DNA of 64,000 bases from Zhihengliuella sp. Its GTDB lineage: Bacteria > Actinomycetota > Actinomycetes > Actinomycetales > Micrococcaceae. The position numbers and the translations under genes are program-made. Of the stretch, positions 18,788-27,735 are shown piece after piece (position 1 is the stretch's first letter; every line of letters begins with the position of its first letter). The stretch is taken from the NCBI RefSeq assembly GCF_031178195.1, contig NZ_JAPSJL010000002.1, positions 183,493 through 247,492 on the forward strand, given 5' to 3'. The notes beneath the pieces are model-generated. The model made no database searches. It worked only from the letters and a program-made list of their open reading frames with translations, and was not told the origin of the DNA.

Positions 18788-19831
18788 GTGCCCACGATCG
18801 AACACCTGTCAGAACGCACACCCAACGTCTCGCCCGAGCAGCTGCTCGACGGGTTCAAGCCGTCCTACCGGTTCGGCGAGGTGTCGTTCGACAACTACAT
18901 CCCCGACCCGCGCCAGCCGTCCCAGTCAGCGGCGGTCCAGCGCATGCGGGAGTTCGCCGCGTCGATCGACGGCGGCCATGGCGGCGGCTTCCTCGGCCGG
19001 CTCTTCGGCGGCGGCGCCAAGAAGACCAAGGCGGGCCTCTATCTCGACGGCGGGTTCGGCGTCGGCAAGACGCACCTGCTCGCCTCGCTGTGGCACGCCG
19101 CGCCGGGGCCGAAGGCGTTCGGCACCTTCGTGGAGTACACGAATCTCGTGGGCGCGCTGTCCTTCCGCAAGACGGTGGATGTGCTCAAGGGGTACAAACT
19201 CGTGTGCATCGACGAGTTCGAGCTCGACGACCCGGGGGACACCGTCCTGATGTCGCGGCTGATGCGCGAGCTGGCGGACGCCGGGGTGCGGCTGGTGGCC
19301 ACGTCCAATACCCTGCCGGGTGCGCTGGGGGAGGGTCGTTTCGCGGCCGTCGACTTCAAGCGGGAGATCCAGGTCCTCGCGGACCAGTTCGACGTCCTCC
19401 GGGTCGACGGCGAGGACTACCGGCACCGCGGGCTTCCGGACGCCCCGGCGCCGCTGCCCGACGAGGGCCTCGAGGCGTACGCCGCCGAGCGGTTCCCGGA
19501 CAAGACGCTCGCCGTGGACGACTTCTCCGCGCTGGCCCAGCATCTGCAGCGCATCCATCCGAGCCGGTACCGGCAGCTGATGGAGGGCATCGACGTGCTC
19601 GTCCTGCACAACGTGGAGACCATCACCGAGCAGTCCTTGGCGCTGCGGTTCGTGGTCCTGGCCGACCGGCTCTACGACCGCGACGTGCCGATCGTCTCGT
19701 CCGGGGTCCCCTTCGACGAGCTATTCACCCAGGAGATGATGGGCGGCGGCTACATGAAGAAGTACTTCCGCACCGTCTCGCGTCTGACGTCGCTGGCGCG
19801 CAACGCGCAGCTGGACGAGCCGGTCGCCTGA
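18788..19831 (+). CDS. zapE: AFG1/ZapE family ATPase
   Basis: A 347-residue P-loop ATPase linked in other bacteria to cell division (ZapE) and, in mitochondria, to protein quality control. The Walker A motif is GGFGVGKTHLL and Walker B is KLVCIDEFELDD; VATSNTLP gives sensor 1, and LFTQEMMGGGYMKKYFRT is a family C-terminal motif. The GTG at 18788 is favoured because the family N-terminus begins nearby and GAAGGA precedes it by about 10 nt. The frame stays open upstream without homology. A 212-bp gap separates it from the divergent sseA and contains a CCGTGCACGG palindrome. Confidence 0.88.
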   Translation: MPTIEHLSERTPNVSPEQLLDGFKPSYRFGEVSFDNYIPDPRQPSQSAAVQRMREFAASIDGGHGGGFLGRLFGGGAKKTKAGLYLDGGFGVGKTHLLASLWHAAPGPKAFGTFVEYTNLVGALSFRKTVDVLKGYKLVCIDEFELDDPGDTVLMSRLMRELADAGVRLVATSNTLPGALGEGRFAAVDFKREIQVLADQFDVLRVDGEDYRHRGLPDAPAPLPDEGLEAYAAERFPDKTLAVDDFSALAQHLQRIHPSRYRQLMEGIDVLVLHNVETITEQSLALRFVVLADRLYDRDVPIVSSGVPFDELFTQEMMGGGYMKKYFRTVSRLTSLARNAQLDEPVA

Positions 19832-19832
19832 C

Positions 19833-19880
19833 GCGGACCCTGCCGTCCGGGACGCCCGCGCCCCGGACGGCAGGGTCCGC
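19833..19880 (+). terminator. zapE terminator
   Basis: A perfect 19-bp inverted repeat (19833-19851 with 19862-19880, 10-nt loop) starts 1 bp after the zapE stop. The left arm begins GCGGACCCTGCC. No U-tract follows. Confidence 0.8.
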
Positions 19881-19906
19881 CGTCGCACGGAGGCGGACGC
19901 AGACGA

Positions 19907-19938
19907 GGGAAGCCCCGGTCCGAGGACCGGGGCTTCCC
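19907..19938. terminator. second hairpin terminator, between zapE and the tRNA genes
   Basis: A 14-bp perfect stem (GGGAAGCCCCGGTC paired with GACCGGGGCTTCCC, CGAG loop) followed on the plus strand by TTTATTCTT. It can stop read-through from zapE and also lies directly behind the minus-strand tRNA-Gly gene. Confidence 0.8.
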
Positions 19939-19946
19939 TTTATTCT

Positions 19947-20023
19947 TGGAGCGGACAACGAGATTCGAACTCGCGACCTCCACCTTGGCAAGGTGGCGCT
20001 CTAGCCAGCTGAGCTATGTCCGC
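19947..20023 (-). tRNA. tRNA-Gly (GCC), CCA encoded
   Basis: Minus-strand cloverleaf with acceptor GCGGACA/TGTCCGC, D-arm AGCTCAGCTGG, anticodon loop TTGCCAA and T-arm GTTCGAATC. The anticodon is GCC. The gene ends with discriminator T and an encoded CCA. The body is identical to the second tRNA-Gly 366 bp away. Confidence 0.95.
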
Positions 20024-20077
20024 GCGTCTGACGTGACATCAGACCAAGGATTGCCCCCGCGAGGGGGAATGCCTGAG

Positions 20078-20149
20078 TGGGCGATACTGGGATCGAACCA
20101 GTGACCTCTTCCGTGTCAGGGAAGCGCGCTACCGCTGCGCCAATCGCCC
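20078..20149 (-). tRNA. tRNA-Val (GAC)
   Basis: Minus-strand cloverleaf with acceptor GGGCGAT/ATCGCCC, anticodon loop CTGACAC (anticodon GAC) and T-loop GTTCGATCC. The discriminator is A and CCA is not encoded. Confidence 0.95.
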
Positions 20150-20174
20150 GTGAGGGTTCGCATTACTGTAGCCG

Positions 20175-20245
20175 AGGTGGGGACGGGATTCGAACCCGCG
20201 TATACGGCTTTGCAGGCCGCTGCCTCGCCTCTCGGCCACCCCACC
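20175..20245 (-). tRNA. tRNA-Cys (GCA)
   Basis: Minus-strand cloverleaf with acceptor GGTGGGG/CCCCACC, anticodon loop CTGCAAA (anticodon GCA) and T-arm GTTCGAATCCC. The discriminator is U, as expected for Cys. CCA is not encoded. Confidence 0.95.
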
Positions 20246-20315
20246 ATGTCCATGGACACGATTCCTAGCAGAAATCGCATCCGTGGAGCGGTCGTGAAGA
20301 CCTACAGTGAATGCG

Positions 20316-20389
20316 AGCGGACAACGAGATTCGAACTCGCGACCTCCACCTTGGCAAGGTGGCGCTCTAGCCAGCTGAGCTATGTCCGC
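20316..20389 (-). tRNA. tRNA-Gly (GCC), second copy
   Basis: The body is identical to the tRNA-Gly at 19951-20023, but the 3' flank reads T then CGC, so CCA is not encoded in this copy. It is the promoter-proximal gene of the four-tRNA cluster. The 238 bp between it and the next gene hold no coding sequence I can support, only the presumed promoters of both. Confidence 0.95.
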
Positions 20390-20627
20390 ATGTCAAGATC
20401 GCGGCCTTCCGGATTCCGTATCCGTTGCCTTCCGGCCGCGTTCCAACGAGTAAATACTCTAATGACCTTTTCGGCCGTGTGCAAATCGAGTGGCCGCTCG
20501 AGGGCCTCACAGTCCCCGTTCCCGGCCTGACAAGGCGCATTCTGCCGCGAGATCCCGGGGGAGGAGCAGGTTTGAGAATTTTTTCCCGGGAGCCAAGTTC
20601 TCAGTGCAGCGTGCCAGAATCGAGGCC

Positions 20628-21509
20628 ATGACGACCCCAGCCCTCGCCCAGCAGACCGATCTCGGCCGGATGTACGCGCGAACAGTAGGAGGTCCCCTGG
20701 AGGTCCCGTCCATCACCACGGTGATCGGGCAGGCGTCCACGGATTTGACCGGCTGGGCGGGGCACATGGCCGCCAGCGCAGCCGTCCGGGATCCACGCCT
20801 GGCGAGCGCGGTCGGATCGCCCGGCCAGCTGACCGCGATCGCGCGCGACGCGAGCCGGGCCGCTGCCACGCACCGCGACGGCGCCGCGGCACGGGGGGAC
20901 CGGGTGCACCAGTACTGCGAGCAGCTCGCGCTGCGGCAGCTGGGCCGCGAGCACCGGCTGGACGCGGCACGGGCGGATCTCGAGACGCACGGCGAGGGCT
21001 CGTTCGCCCAACGGGTCGACGAGTGGTGGTCGCTCTACGGGGTGGAGCCCATCGCGGCGGAGATCACGGTGTGGAACCACACCGTGGGCTACGCCGGGAC
21101 CCTGGACCTGGTCGCTCGCATCGGCGGGCGCCTCTGCCTCATCGACTACAAGACGAAGGGGACGACCCGCGACGGCCGCGCGAAGCCGTTGGACAACAAG
21201 GTCGTCATGCAGCTGGTCGCCGGGTACAAGGCCGAGGAGATGATCGCGGACCCCGTGGGCGGCGCCTGGGAGCCGTGGCCCCACGGCGGGGACGGGGTGC
21301 CGCTGCTGCTCGGGGTCGCCGTCTCGGAGACCGAGGTCGTGGCGCAGCAGGCCCAGCCCGCCACCCTGCCGACCTATTGGCGGAAGTTCTGGGCGCTGCG
21401 GCAGGCCTGGGAGGCCGACCGCGTCCTGGCAGGCGTCGGACCCGCTCTGCGTCCCATCGCCCCGCCGCCGGTGACGGCGGCACCGGACTCCTCCGGCGCG
21501 GCCACCTAG
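20628..21509 (+). CDS. PD-(D/E)XK nuclease-like protein
   Basis: A 293-residue protein. A helical N-terminal half (residues 1-140) is followed by a segment fitting the PD-(D/E)XK core: VWNHTVGYAGTLDLVARI supplies the aspartate (G-T-L-D) and LCLIDYKTKG the D-x-K pair after a beta strand; MQLVAGYKAEEM resembles the downstream helix of RecB/Cas4-type nucleases. No helicase or repair partner is adjacent. It precedes def, fmt and rsmB. CAGAAT ends 7 nt before the ATG and may be a -10. The nuclease call rests on motif reading only. Confidence 0.65.
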   Translation: MTTPALAQQTDLGRMYARTVGGPLEVPSITTVIGQASTDLTGWAGHMAASAAVRDPRLASAVGSPGQLTAIARDASRAAATHRDGAAARGDRVHQYCEQLALRQLGREHRLDAARADLETHGEGSFAQRVDEWWSLYGVEPIAAEITVWNHTVGYAGTLDLVARIGGRLCLIDYKTKGTTRDGRAKPLDNKVVMQLVAGYKAEEMIADPVGGAWEPWPHGGDGVPLLLGVAVSETEVVAQQAQPATLPTYWRKFWALRQAWEADRVLAGVGPALRPIAPPPVTAAPDSSGAAT

Positions 21510-21680
21510 ACTGGACCGGGCGCCGCCGGCCCGCACCGGCTCCTCCCTGCGAGGCGGCCGGTCCGCCGCCGGCGCACGCACCCAGAGACACCCACCGCCA
21601 GACACCCATCCACAGCACATTGAGCCGCGACGCGCGGGGCCGGCAAGCCCCAGCGCGGACAGTCGGCGAGAGGAACCAGC

Positions 21681-22280
21681 ATGGCCGTTCTACCCATCCG
21701 CATCGTCGGCGACCCCGTCCTGCGCACGCCGTCCGAGCCCGTCACGGAGTTCGGGCCGGAGCTGGCCCGTCTCGTCCGCGACATGGAGGAGACGATGCTC
21801 GACGTCGAGGGGGCCGGTCTGGCCGCGCCGCAGGTCGGTGTGAGCCTCCGCCTCTTCACCTACGCCGTCGACGGCCGCAGGGGGCACGTGGTGAACCCCG
21901 TGCTGGAGGTCGGCGACGCTCTCCAGACGGACGGATCCGAGGGGTGCCTCTCCGTCCCGGGCCTCGGATATCGGACCGTCCGCGCCGAGTGGGCCAGGGT
22001 CCGCGGTGTCGACGTCGACGGCGTCCCCGTCGAGGTCGAGGGCACCGGCCTCCTCGCCCGTTGCCTGCAGCACGAGACGGACCACCTGGACGGGAAGCTC
22101 TACATCGACGGCCTCGAGGGTCCGGAGCGGAAGGACGCGCTGCGTCGCATCCGCGCCGGACAGTTCAACCAGGTCGCCGAGTCCACGCAGGCCAGCCGGG
22201 CCCGGTCCGTCGGCAGCGTCTTCGGTGCCAGTCTCGGCCACGGCTCGGTGGGGCATCGCACGGACGGGGGCGCCCGATGA
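21681..22280 (+). CDS. def: peptide deformylase
   Basis: Removes the formyl group from the N-terminal methionine of new proteins. All three motifs are present: GAGLAAPQVG (residues 44-53), EGCLSVPG with the metal-binding Cys89, and QHETDHLDG with the HExxH-type site at 131-135. The product is 199 residues with a slightly extended basic tail. The start has GAGAGGAA upstream. The stop overlaps the fmt start (ATGA), so formylation and deformylation enzymes are coupled. A TAGACT box at 21507-21512 embeds the preceding stop codon and may be a promoter. Confidence 0.96.
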   Translation: MAVLPIRIVGDPVLRTPSEPVTEFGPELARLVRDMEETMLDVEGAGLAAPQVGVSLRLFTYAVDGRRGHVVNPVLEVGDALQTDGSEGCLSVPGLGYRTVRAEWARVRGVDVDGVPVEVEGTGLLARCLQHETDHLDGKLYIDGLEGPERKDALRRIRAGQFNQVAESTQASRARSVGSVFGASLGHGSVGHRTDGGAR

Positions 22281-23239
22281 GGGTCCTCTTCGCCGGAACC
22301 CCGTCCGTCGCGGTCCCCTCCCTGCGGCGCCTCGTCGCCGACGGTCACGACGTTGTCGCCGCCCTGACGCGCGAAGACGCGCCGATCGGACGCAAGCGCC
22401 ACCTGACGCCGTCGCCGGTTGCCGCGGCCGCCGACGAGCTGGGGCTTCCCGTGCTCAAGTTCAACCGCATCGATGCCGCCGCCGAGCAGGCCATCGCCGA
22501 GACCGGCGCCGACATCGCTGCGGTCGTCGCCTACGGGGGTCTCGTGCCACCGAGCGCCCTCGCAATCCCGCCCCTGGGCTGGATCAACCTGCACTTCTCG
22601 CTGCTCCCGCGCTGGCGAGGCGCGGCCCCCGTCCAGCACGCCGTCATCGCCGGGGACGACATCACCGGCGCGGTCACTTTCCAGCTCGAGGCAGGTCTCG
22701 ACACCGGCCCGGTCTACGGCCAGCTCACCCAGGAGATCGAGCCCGGACAGACCTCCGGCGAGCTGCTTGGATCTCTCGCGGACTCCGGCTCCGTCCTCCT
22801 GTCGCAGACGATCGCCGGCATCGGCCAGGGCCGACTCGTCGCCGTCCCGCAGTCCGGGGAGGTCACCCACGCGCCCAAGCTCGTCCTCGAGGACGGTCGG
22901 ATCGATTGGACCCAGCCCGCGCTGGTCATCCGTCGGCGCATCAACGGTGTCACCCCCGAGCCGGGTGCATGGACCACGTGGAGGGAAGCCCGCCTCAAGC
23001 TCGGACCGCTGACACGCCAGCCTGACCCAGCCGAACTCGCGCAGCTGACGGGTCACGGCGACCTTCGGGAGACCGCGCCGGGACGAGTCGTCGTCGCCGG
23101 GGAGCGGAAACCGAGAGTCTTCGTCGGCACCGGATCCCATGTGCTCGAACTCGAGGCCGTCCAGCCGGCCGGCAAGAAGATGATGGCCGCGAGCGACTGG
23201 GCCCGCGGCCTCGGGAACGACGAGGTGGCTTTCGCATGA
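22277..23239 (+). CDS. fmt: methionyl-tRNA formyltransferase
   Basis: Formylates initiator Met-tRNA using 10-formyl-THF. The 320-residue product starts [10 protein letters not shown]. The catalytic asparagine, histidine and aspartate are seen as N104 and H106 in [18 protein letters not shown] and D142 in GLDTGP. A C-terminal OB-like domain with GRIDW and [13 protein letters not shown] follows. It overlaps def by 4 nt and rsmB by 4 nt. Confidence 0.96.
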   Translation: MRVLFAGTPSVAVPSLRRLVADGHDVVAALTREDAPIGRKRHLTPSPVAAAADELGLPVLKFNRIDAAAEQAIAETGADIAAVVAYGGLVPPSALAIPPLGWINLHFSLLPRWRGAAPVQHAVIAGDDITGAVTFQLEAGLDTGPVYGQLTQEIEPGQTSGELLGSLADSGSVLLSQTIAGIGQGRLVAVPQSGEVTHAPKLVLEDGRIDWTQPALVIRRRINGVTPEPGAWTTWREARLKLGPLTRQPDPAELAQLTGHGDLRETAPGRVVVAGERKPRVFVGTGSHVLELEAVQPAGKKMMAASDWARGLGNDEVAFA

Positions 23240-24759
23240 GCAACGAACAGGGTCGCAACGCGCCGCGCCGCAACGAGCAGGGCCGCCAGCGCAACCGCGG
23301 CGGCAACGCACCGCGCCGGTTCAGCGCGGCAGCGCCGTCCGGCCGCAAGCGCGCCGCCGACCCGGCCCGGCTGACGGCCTTCGAGGTCCTCCGCGCCGTG
23401 AGCGCCGACGACGCCTACGCCAACCTCGTCCTGCCGGCGAGGATCCGCGCGCACCGCTTGGGCCCGCGCGACGCCGGTTTCGCCACCGAGCTGGCCTATG
23501 GCGCGCTGCGTGGGCAAGGACTCTACGACGCCGTGCTGTCGCGCTGCGTCGACCGCGCCCTGGGCCGGCTGGACGCCGCGGTCCTGGACGTCCTCCGTCT
23601 CGGCGCGCACCAGCTGCTCGCGATGCGGGTGCCCAGCCACGCCGCCCTCGACGAGACGGTGGCGCTCACCCGGGCCGAGATCGGCGCCGGCCCCTCGGGC
23701 CTGGTCAATGCGGTGCTGCGCAAGGTCTCCGCGCGCACGCTGAGCGAATGGACGGAGGAGCTCACCGCCGGCGTCGCCGACGACACGGCGCGCGCCAGTC
23801 TCCGGCACAGCCACCCGGAGTGGATTGTCCGCGCGCTCCGGCAGGCGCTCGTCGCCCACGGTCGGGGCACCGACGAGCTCGAGCAGCTCCTCGCCGCCGA
23901 CAATGCCGCGCCCATCGTGAACCTCGTCGCCCTGCCCGGGATCGGCGATCTGGCCCCCGTCGTCGAGCGCGGCGCCCGCGCCGGGGAGCTCGTCGAGGGC
24001 TCGGCGCTGTACGACGGCGGCGACCCCGCCCGGCTGCCCGGCGTCGCCGAGGGCGCCGTACGCGTCCAGGACGCCGGATCCCAGCTCGTGGCCCGGGCCC
24101 TGGCCGACCATCCGCTCGAGGGGCGCGACGAGCGCTGGCTCGACCTCTGCGCAGGCCCCGGCGGCAAGGCAGCCCTCCTCGCCGCCCGAGCGGCCCAGCG
24201 CGGGGCGCGGCTCACCGCCAACGAGGTGGCGCCCCACCGCGCCCAGCTGGTGCGCAACGCGCTCGCGGCGGTCCCCGGTACCGTCTGGGAGGTCGAGGTC
24301 GGCGACGGACGGCGCTACGCGGAGTCCGCGGACGGCTACGACCGGATCATGCTCGATGCGCCGTGCAGCGGCCTCGGGGCCCTCCGCCGGCGACCCGAAT
24401 CCCGCTGGCGCAAGCAGCCCGCGGACATCCCCGAGCTGACCGCGCTCCAGCAGGAGCTCGTCGACGCCGCCGTCGCAGCGCTGCGGCCCGGGGGGCTCCT
24501 GGCCTACGTGACCTGCTCCCCGCACCCGGCCGAGACGACCGCCGTCGTCCTCGACACCCTGTCTCGTCACCCCGGCATCCGGCTGCTCGACTCCGGTGCT
24601 GCCCTGGACGCCGCCGCGCTGCACCCCGTCGCCGCGGCAGCGCCCGTGCTCGGCCGCCGCGGCGAACCGCTTCCCGGTGCGACCACCGCGCAGCTCTGGC
24701 CCCACCGGCACGCGACCGACGCGATGTTCTTCGCGCTCCTGCAGCGGGCCGCGGACTGA
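23236..24759 (+). CDS. rsmB: 16S rRNA (cytosine-C5)-methyltransferase RsmB
   Basis: Methylates a cytosine of 16S rRNA (C967 in E. coli) with SAM. The 507-residue product has a basic Arg/Asn-rich tail (residues 1-45), a NusB-like domain (about 45-180, [11 protein letters not shown] to [18 protein letters not shown]), and a methyltransferase domain. The latter holds [33 protein letters not shown] near 374 and the catalytic [10 protein letters not shown] near 425. It is the third gene of def-fmt-rsmB, with a 4-nt overlap at its start. Confidence 0.94.
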   Translation: MSNEQGRNAPRRNEQGRQRNRGGNAPRRFSAAAPSGRKRAADPARLTAFEVLRAVSADDAYANLVLPARIRAHRLGPRDAGFATELAYGALRGQGLYDAVLSRCVDRALGRLDAAVLDVLRLGAHQLLAMRVPSHAALDETVALTRAEIGAGPSGLVNAVLRKVSARTLSEWTEELTAGVADDTARASLRHSHPEWIVRALRQALVAHGRGTDELEQLLAADNAAPIVNLVALPGIGDLAPVVERGARAGELVEGSALYDGGDPARLPGVAEGAVRVQDAGSQLVARALADHPLEGRDERWLDLCAGPGGKAALLAARAAQRGARLTANEVAPHRAQLVRNALAAVPGTVWEVEVGDGRRYAESADGYDRIMLDAPCSGLGALRRRPESRWRKQPADIPELTALQQELVDAAVAALRPGGLLAYVTCSPHPAETTAVVLDTLSRHPGIRLLDSGAALDAAALHPVAAAAPVLGRRGEPLPGATTAQLWPHRHATDAMFFALLQRAAD

Positions 24760-24815
24760 CCCCGGCCCCGCCGGACGCACCGCCCCGACCGAACCACGAC
24801 CCCCCCGAGGTACCC

Positions 24816-25484
24816 ATGACCTGCCGCATCCACCCCAGCATCCTGTCCGCCGACTTCGCGAACCTCGAGACCGAGCTGCTGCGGATCCACACCGCCGACG
24901 CCGTGCACGTGGACGTCATGGACGGGCACTTCGTCCCCAACCTGACCCTGGGCCTGCCCGTCGTGCAGCGGCTCGGGCAGGTCACGGGCCTGCCGCTGGA
25001 CGTCCACCTGATGATCGAGGACGCGGACCGGTGGGCTCCCGGCTACGCGGAGGCCGGCGCCGCATCGGTCACCTTCCACGCCGAGGCGTCCGCCGCCCCC
25101 GTCCGCCTCGCCCGCGAGCTCCGCTCCGCCGGTGCGCGGGCGTCCATGGCCCTGCGGCCGGCGACGCCCATCGAGCCCTACCTCGACCTGCTGCCCGAGC
25201 TGGACATGGTGCTCATCATGACCGTGGAGCCCGGCTTCGGCGGCCAGTCCTTCCTCGATGTCACGCTGCCCAAGATCCGCCGGGCGCGGCAGGCCGTCGA
25301 CGGGACCGGCCTGCCCATTGCTATTCAGGTCGACGGCGGCATCTCCCGCGACACGATCCGGCGGGCCGCGGACGCCGGTGCCGACGTGTTCGTCGCCGGG
25401 TCCGCCGTGTACGGGGCCGTGGACCCCGCGGCCGCGGTCGACACGCTGCGCAATCTCGCGGGCGCGGACCCGGCGCAGATGTGA
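24816..25484 (+). CDS. rpe: ribulose-phosphate 3-epimerase
   Basis: Interconverts ribulose 5-phosphate and xylulose 5-phosphate in the pentose phosphate pathway. The 222-residue TIM barrel shows the family motifs [44 protein letters not shown] and the phosphate-binding DGGISRDTI. The ATG lies behind GAGG, 56 bp after rsmB. It produces the ribulose 5-phosphate used by the riboflavin genes immediately downstream, though the FMN riboswitch separates them. Confidence 0.95.
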   Translation: MTCRIHPSILSADFANLETELLRIHTADAVHVDVMDGHFVPNLTLGLPVVQRLGQVTGLPLDVHLMIEDADRWAPGYAEAGAASVTFHAEASAAPVRLARELRSAGARASMALRPATPIEPYLDLLPELDMVLIMTVEPGFGGQSFLDVTLPKIRRARQAVDGTGLPIAIQVDGGISRDTIRRAADAGADVFVAGSAVYGAVDPAAAVDTLRNLAGADPAQM

Positions 25485-25504
25485 TGTAATCCTCTACGTA
25501 CACA

Positions 25505-25660
25505 ACGTGCTCCGGGGTCGGTGAAAGTCCGAACCGGCGGTGATAGTCCGCGACCCGAGCCGCAGCCCCGACCAGCGCCAGCTGGCAGGGGAGGCGGCGA
25601 GGCCGAACCGGTGGAATTCCGGTACCGACAGTCAAAGTCTGGATGGGAGAAGCACGAACA
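25505..25660 (+). promoter_or_regulatory. FMN riboswitch (RFN element)
   Basis: The conserved core is unmistakable. GGGGTCGGTGAAAGTCCGAACC and GGCGGTGATAGTCCGCGACCC occur at the 5' side. GAACCGGTGGAATTCCGGTACC and GACAGTCAAAGTCTGGATGGGAGAAGCACG occur at the 3' side, here given as overlapping short stretches. It lies between rpe and the riboflavin transporter gene, about 115 nt before the latter's start. FMN binding should turn down the transporter-ribDE-ribBA-ribH operon. A TGTAAT or TAATCC box just upstream, next to the rpe stop, may be the -10. Confidence 0.96.
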
Positions 25661-25772
25661 GTCACGGCCGAGACCGGCCGAAGGCTTGCCACGCAGTGCG
25701 GCGGCGCCTCCACCGGTCGACTCCAGCATCTGTCGTACCCCGGAGCTACCGCAGCTTCGCAAGGGAGGACAC

Positions 25773-26588
25773 ATGGAGAGTCTGCGGTGGCTCACCGAAC
25801 TTTTCAACGCCTACATCCCCGTCGCCGGCGGCGGCCTGCTGATCCGCGAAGTGGTCGGCAACGCGTTCGGGCTCGCCAGTGCGCTCGGCGGGATGCGTCG
25901 GCGCATCTGGGCCTGGCCGGTCGGCATCATCGGCAACCTGCTCCTGCTCACGGTCTTCCTCGGCAGCCTCTTCGGCGACGCGGATGCAGCCAACCTCCTG
26001 GGCCAGGCCGGGCGCCAGATCATGTTCATCGCGGTGGCGGCCTACGGCTGGCAGCGCTGGCGGAGCGCCGGACGCGACAACGACGGCGGGCACGCCATCA
26101 CGCCCCGCTGGGCGAGCCCGCGGCAGCGCATCGGCCTCGTGGCCGGTCTCCTGCTCGGCACAGTGGCGCTCACCCCGCTCTTCGCGGCGCTCGGATCCTA
26201 CGAGCCCGTCTGGGCCGACGCGTGGACCTTCGTCGGATCGCTCCTGGCCACCTACGGCATGGCCAAGGGCTGGGTCGAGTTCTGGCTGATCTGGGTCGCG
26301 GTAGACGTCGTCGGCGTGCCGCTGCTGTTCTCCGCGGGCTACTACGCCACCGCCTTCATGTACCTCTTCTACGGGGTCTTCACTCTCATCGGCTTCTTCG
26401 TCTGGTGGCGTGCCCAGCGCGAGGCGAAACCGCGCATCGAGACCCGGCTGCCGGACCCGCGCCTGCAGCCGGCGGCGGACGTGCCTGCGAGGCGCACGTT
26501 CAGGGAGCACGGTGACCGGAGCACGGCCCCGGCCACCGGCCCGGAGTCCGGGGCCGCACCCGCGGTCTCCGGACGGGACGTGCGATGA
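25773..26588 (+). CDS. ribM: riboflavin transporter, PnuC/RibM type
   Basis: A 271-residue membrane protein of the PnuC family with about seven hydrophobic segments and a hydrophilic Pro/Ala-rich C-terminal tail. Position 2 behind the FMN riboswitch and ahead of ribD identifies it as the actinobacterial RibM (PnuX) riboflavin facilitator rather than a nicotinamide riboside carrier. Aromatic pairs typical of the family are visible (FWLIW, FFVWW). The ATG follows AAGGGAGG. The stop overlaps ribD (ATGA). Confidence 0.85.
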   Translation: MESLRWLTELFNAYIPVAGGGLLIREVVGNAFGLASALGGMRRRIWAWPVGIIGNLLLLTVFLGSLFGDADAANLLGQAGRQIMFIAVAAYGWQRWRSAGRDNDGGHAITPRWASPRQRIGLVAGLLLGTVALTPLFAALGSYEPVWADAWTFVGSLLATYGMAKGWVEFWLIWVAVDVVGVPLLFSAGYYATAFMYLFYGVFTLIGFFVWWRAQREAKPRIETRLPDPRLQPAADVPARRTFREHGDRSTAPATGPESGAAPAVSGRDVR

Positions 26589-27727
26589 ACCACGGGGCAG
26601 CTGCAGGGGCAGCCAGATCCGACCGGGCAGGCGCCGGGCTGCTGCGGCGGACGGACGCAGGGCGCCGCGCGCTCGAGGCTGCGCTCCGGGGCGTGCGCGG
26701 CGCCAACCCGCTCGTCGGGGCCGTCGTCCTCGACGCGCACGGGACGGTCCTGGCCACCGGGCACCACGGCGGCGCCGGCACGGCCCACGCCGAGGCGGCC
26801 GCGATCGCCGAACTCGAGCGCCGGCTCGACGCCGGAGAGATCGCACCGGTGCCGGGGAACGAACCGGCCGACTGGAGCATCGTCGTCACCCTGGAGCCGT
26901 GCAACCACACGGGCCGGACCGGCCCGTGCTCGCATGCCATCCACCGGGCCGGGATCGGGACCGTCGTCTTCGGCGCCGCCGACACCACGGCGGAGGCGGC
27001 CGGGGGAGCGGCGTGGCTGGCGGCGCGCGGGCACACCGTCCACGCGGGCGACGCGGTCGCCCCGGACTGGGCGCACTCCTGCCGCCGCCTCAACCACCGC
27101 TGGGCGGCAGCGCGCGCCGACGGCCGCCCGTTCGTCACGCTGCACCTCGCGCAGACCCTCGACGGCCGGATCGCGGCCGAGGACGGCACCAGCCAGTGGA
27201 TCACCGGAGCGGAGGCGCGCCGGCACAGCCACGGGGTCCGCGCCCGCGCCGACGCGATCGTCGTCGGGACCGGGACCGTCCTGGTGGACGACCCGCGGCT
27301 GACGGCCCGCACCGACGACGGCCGGGCCACCGACCGGCAGCCGCTGCGCGTGGTCATGGGCGAACGCGACGTCCCGGCCGCTGCCGCCGTGCGCGGACCC
27401 TCCGAGGAGTACCTCCACCTCCGGACGCGCGATCCACGCCGTGTCCTGCGCGTCCTCGCGGACGGGGCAGGCGGCCGCACCGTCGACCACGTCATGGTCG
27501 AGGGCGGCGCCTCCGTCGCGACCGCGTTCCTGGCCGCGGACCTCGTCGACGAGGTCTGGCTCTACCAGGCGCCGCTCCTCCTCGGCGCCGGCCGAGGCGC
27601 CGTCGGAGATCTCGGGGTCTCCACCCTGGCCGACGGCCGGCGCTTCGACTACGACGACGCCGGCGACGGCGCCGTCCTCCGGCTCGGCGGCGACGTCGCG
27701 CTCCATCTCGTACCCACCAGCAAGTGA
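26585..27727 (+). CDS. ribD: bifunctional riboflavin deaminase/reductase RibD
   Basis: Carries out the second and third steps of riboflavin synthesis. The N-terminal zinc deaminase domain has HAE at residues 68-70 and PCNHTGRTGPC near 104-114. The C-terminal reductase domain (from about 178) shows HLAQTLDGRIA, TGAEARRHSH, VVGTGTVLVDDPRLTAR and MVEGGASVATAFL. The product is 380 residues, the usual length. It overlaps the transporter gene by 4 nt and is followed by ribE after 8 bp. Confidence 0.95.
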   Translation: MNHGAAAGAARSDRAGAGLLRRTDAGRRALEAALRGVRGANPLVGAVVLDAHGTVLATGHHGGAGTAHAEAAAIAELERRLDAGEIAPVPGNEPADWSIVVTLEPCNHTGRTGPCSHAIHRAGIGTVVFGAADTTAEAAGGAAWLAARGHTVHAGDAVAPDWAHSCRRLNHRWAAARADGRPFVTLHLAQTLDGRIAAEDGTSQWITGAEARRHSHGVRARADAIVVGTGTVLVDDPRLTARTDDGRATDRQPLRVVMGERDVPAAAAVRGPSEEYLHLRTRDPRRVLRVLADGAGGRTVDHVMVEGGASVATAFLAADLVDEVWLYQAPLLLGAGRGAVGDLGVSTLADGRRFDYDDAGDGAVLRLGGDVALHLVPTSK

Positions 27728-27735
27728 GGCAACCC

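Noticed and set aside
16451..18805. Very long minus-strand frame spanning ybaK, sufE and sseA
   Set aside because: It runs out of frame through three clear genes and has shadow-type composition.
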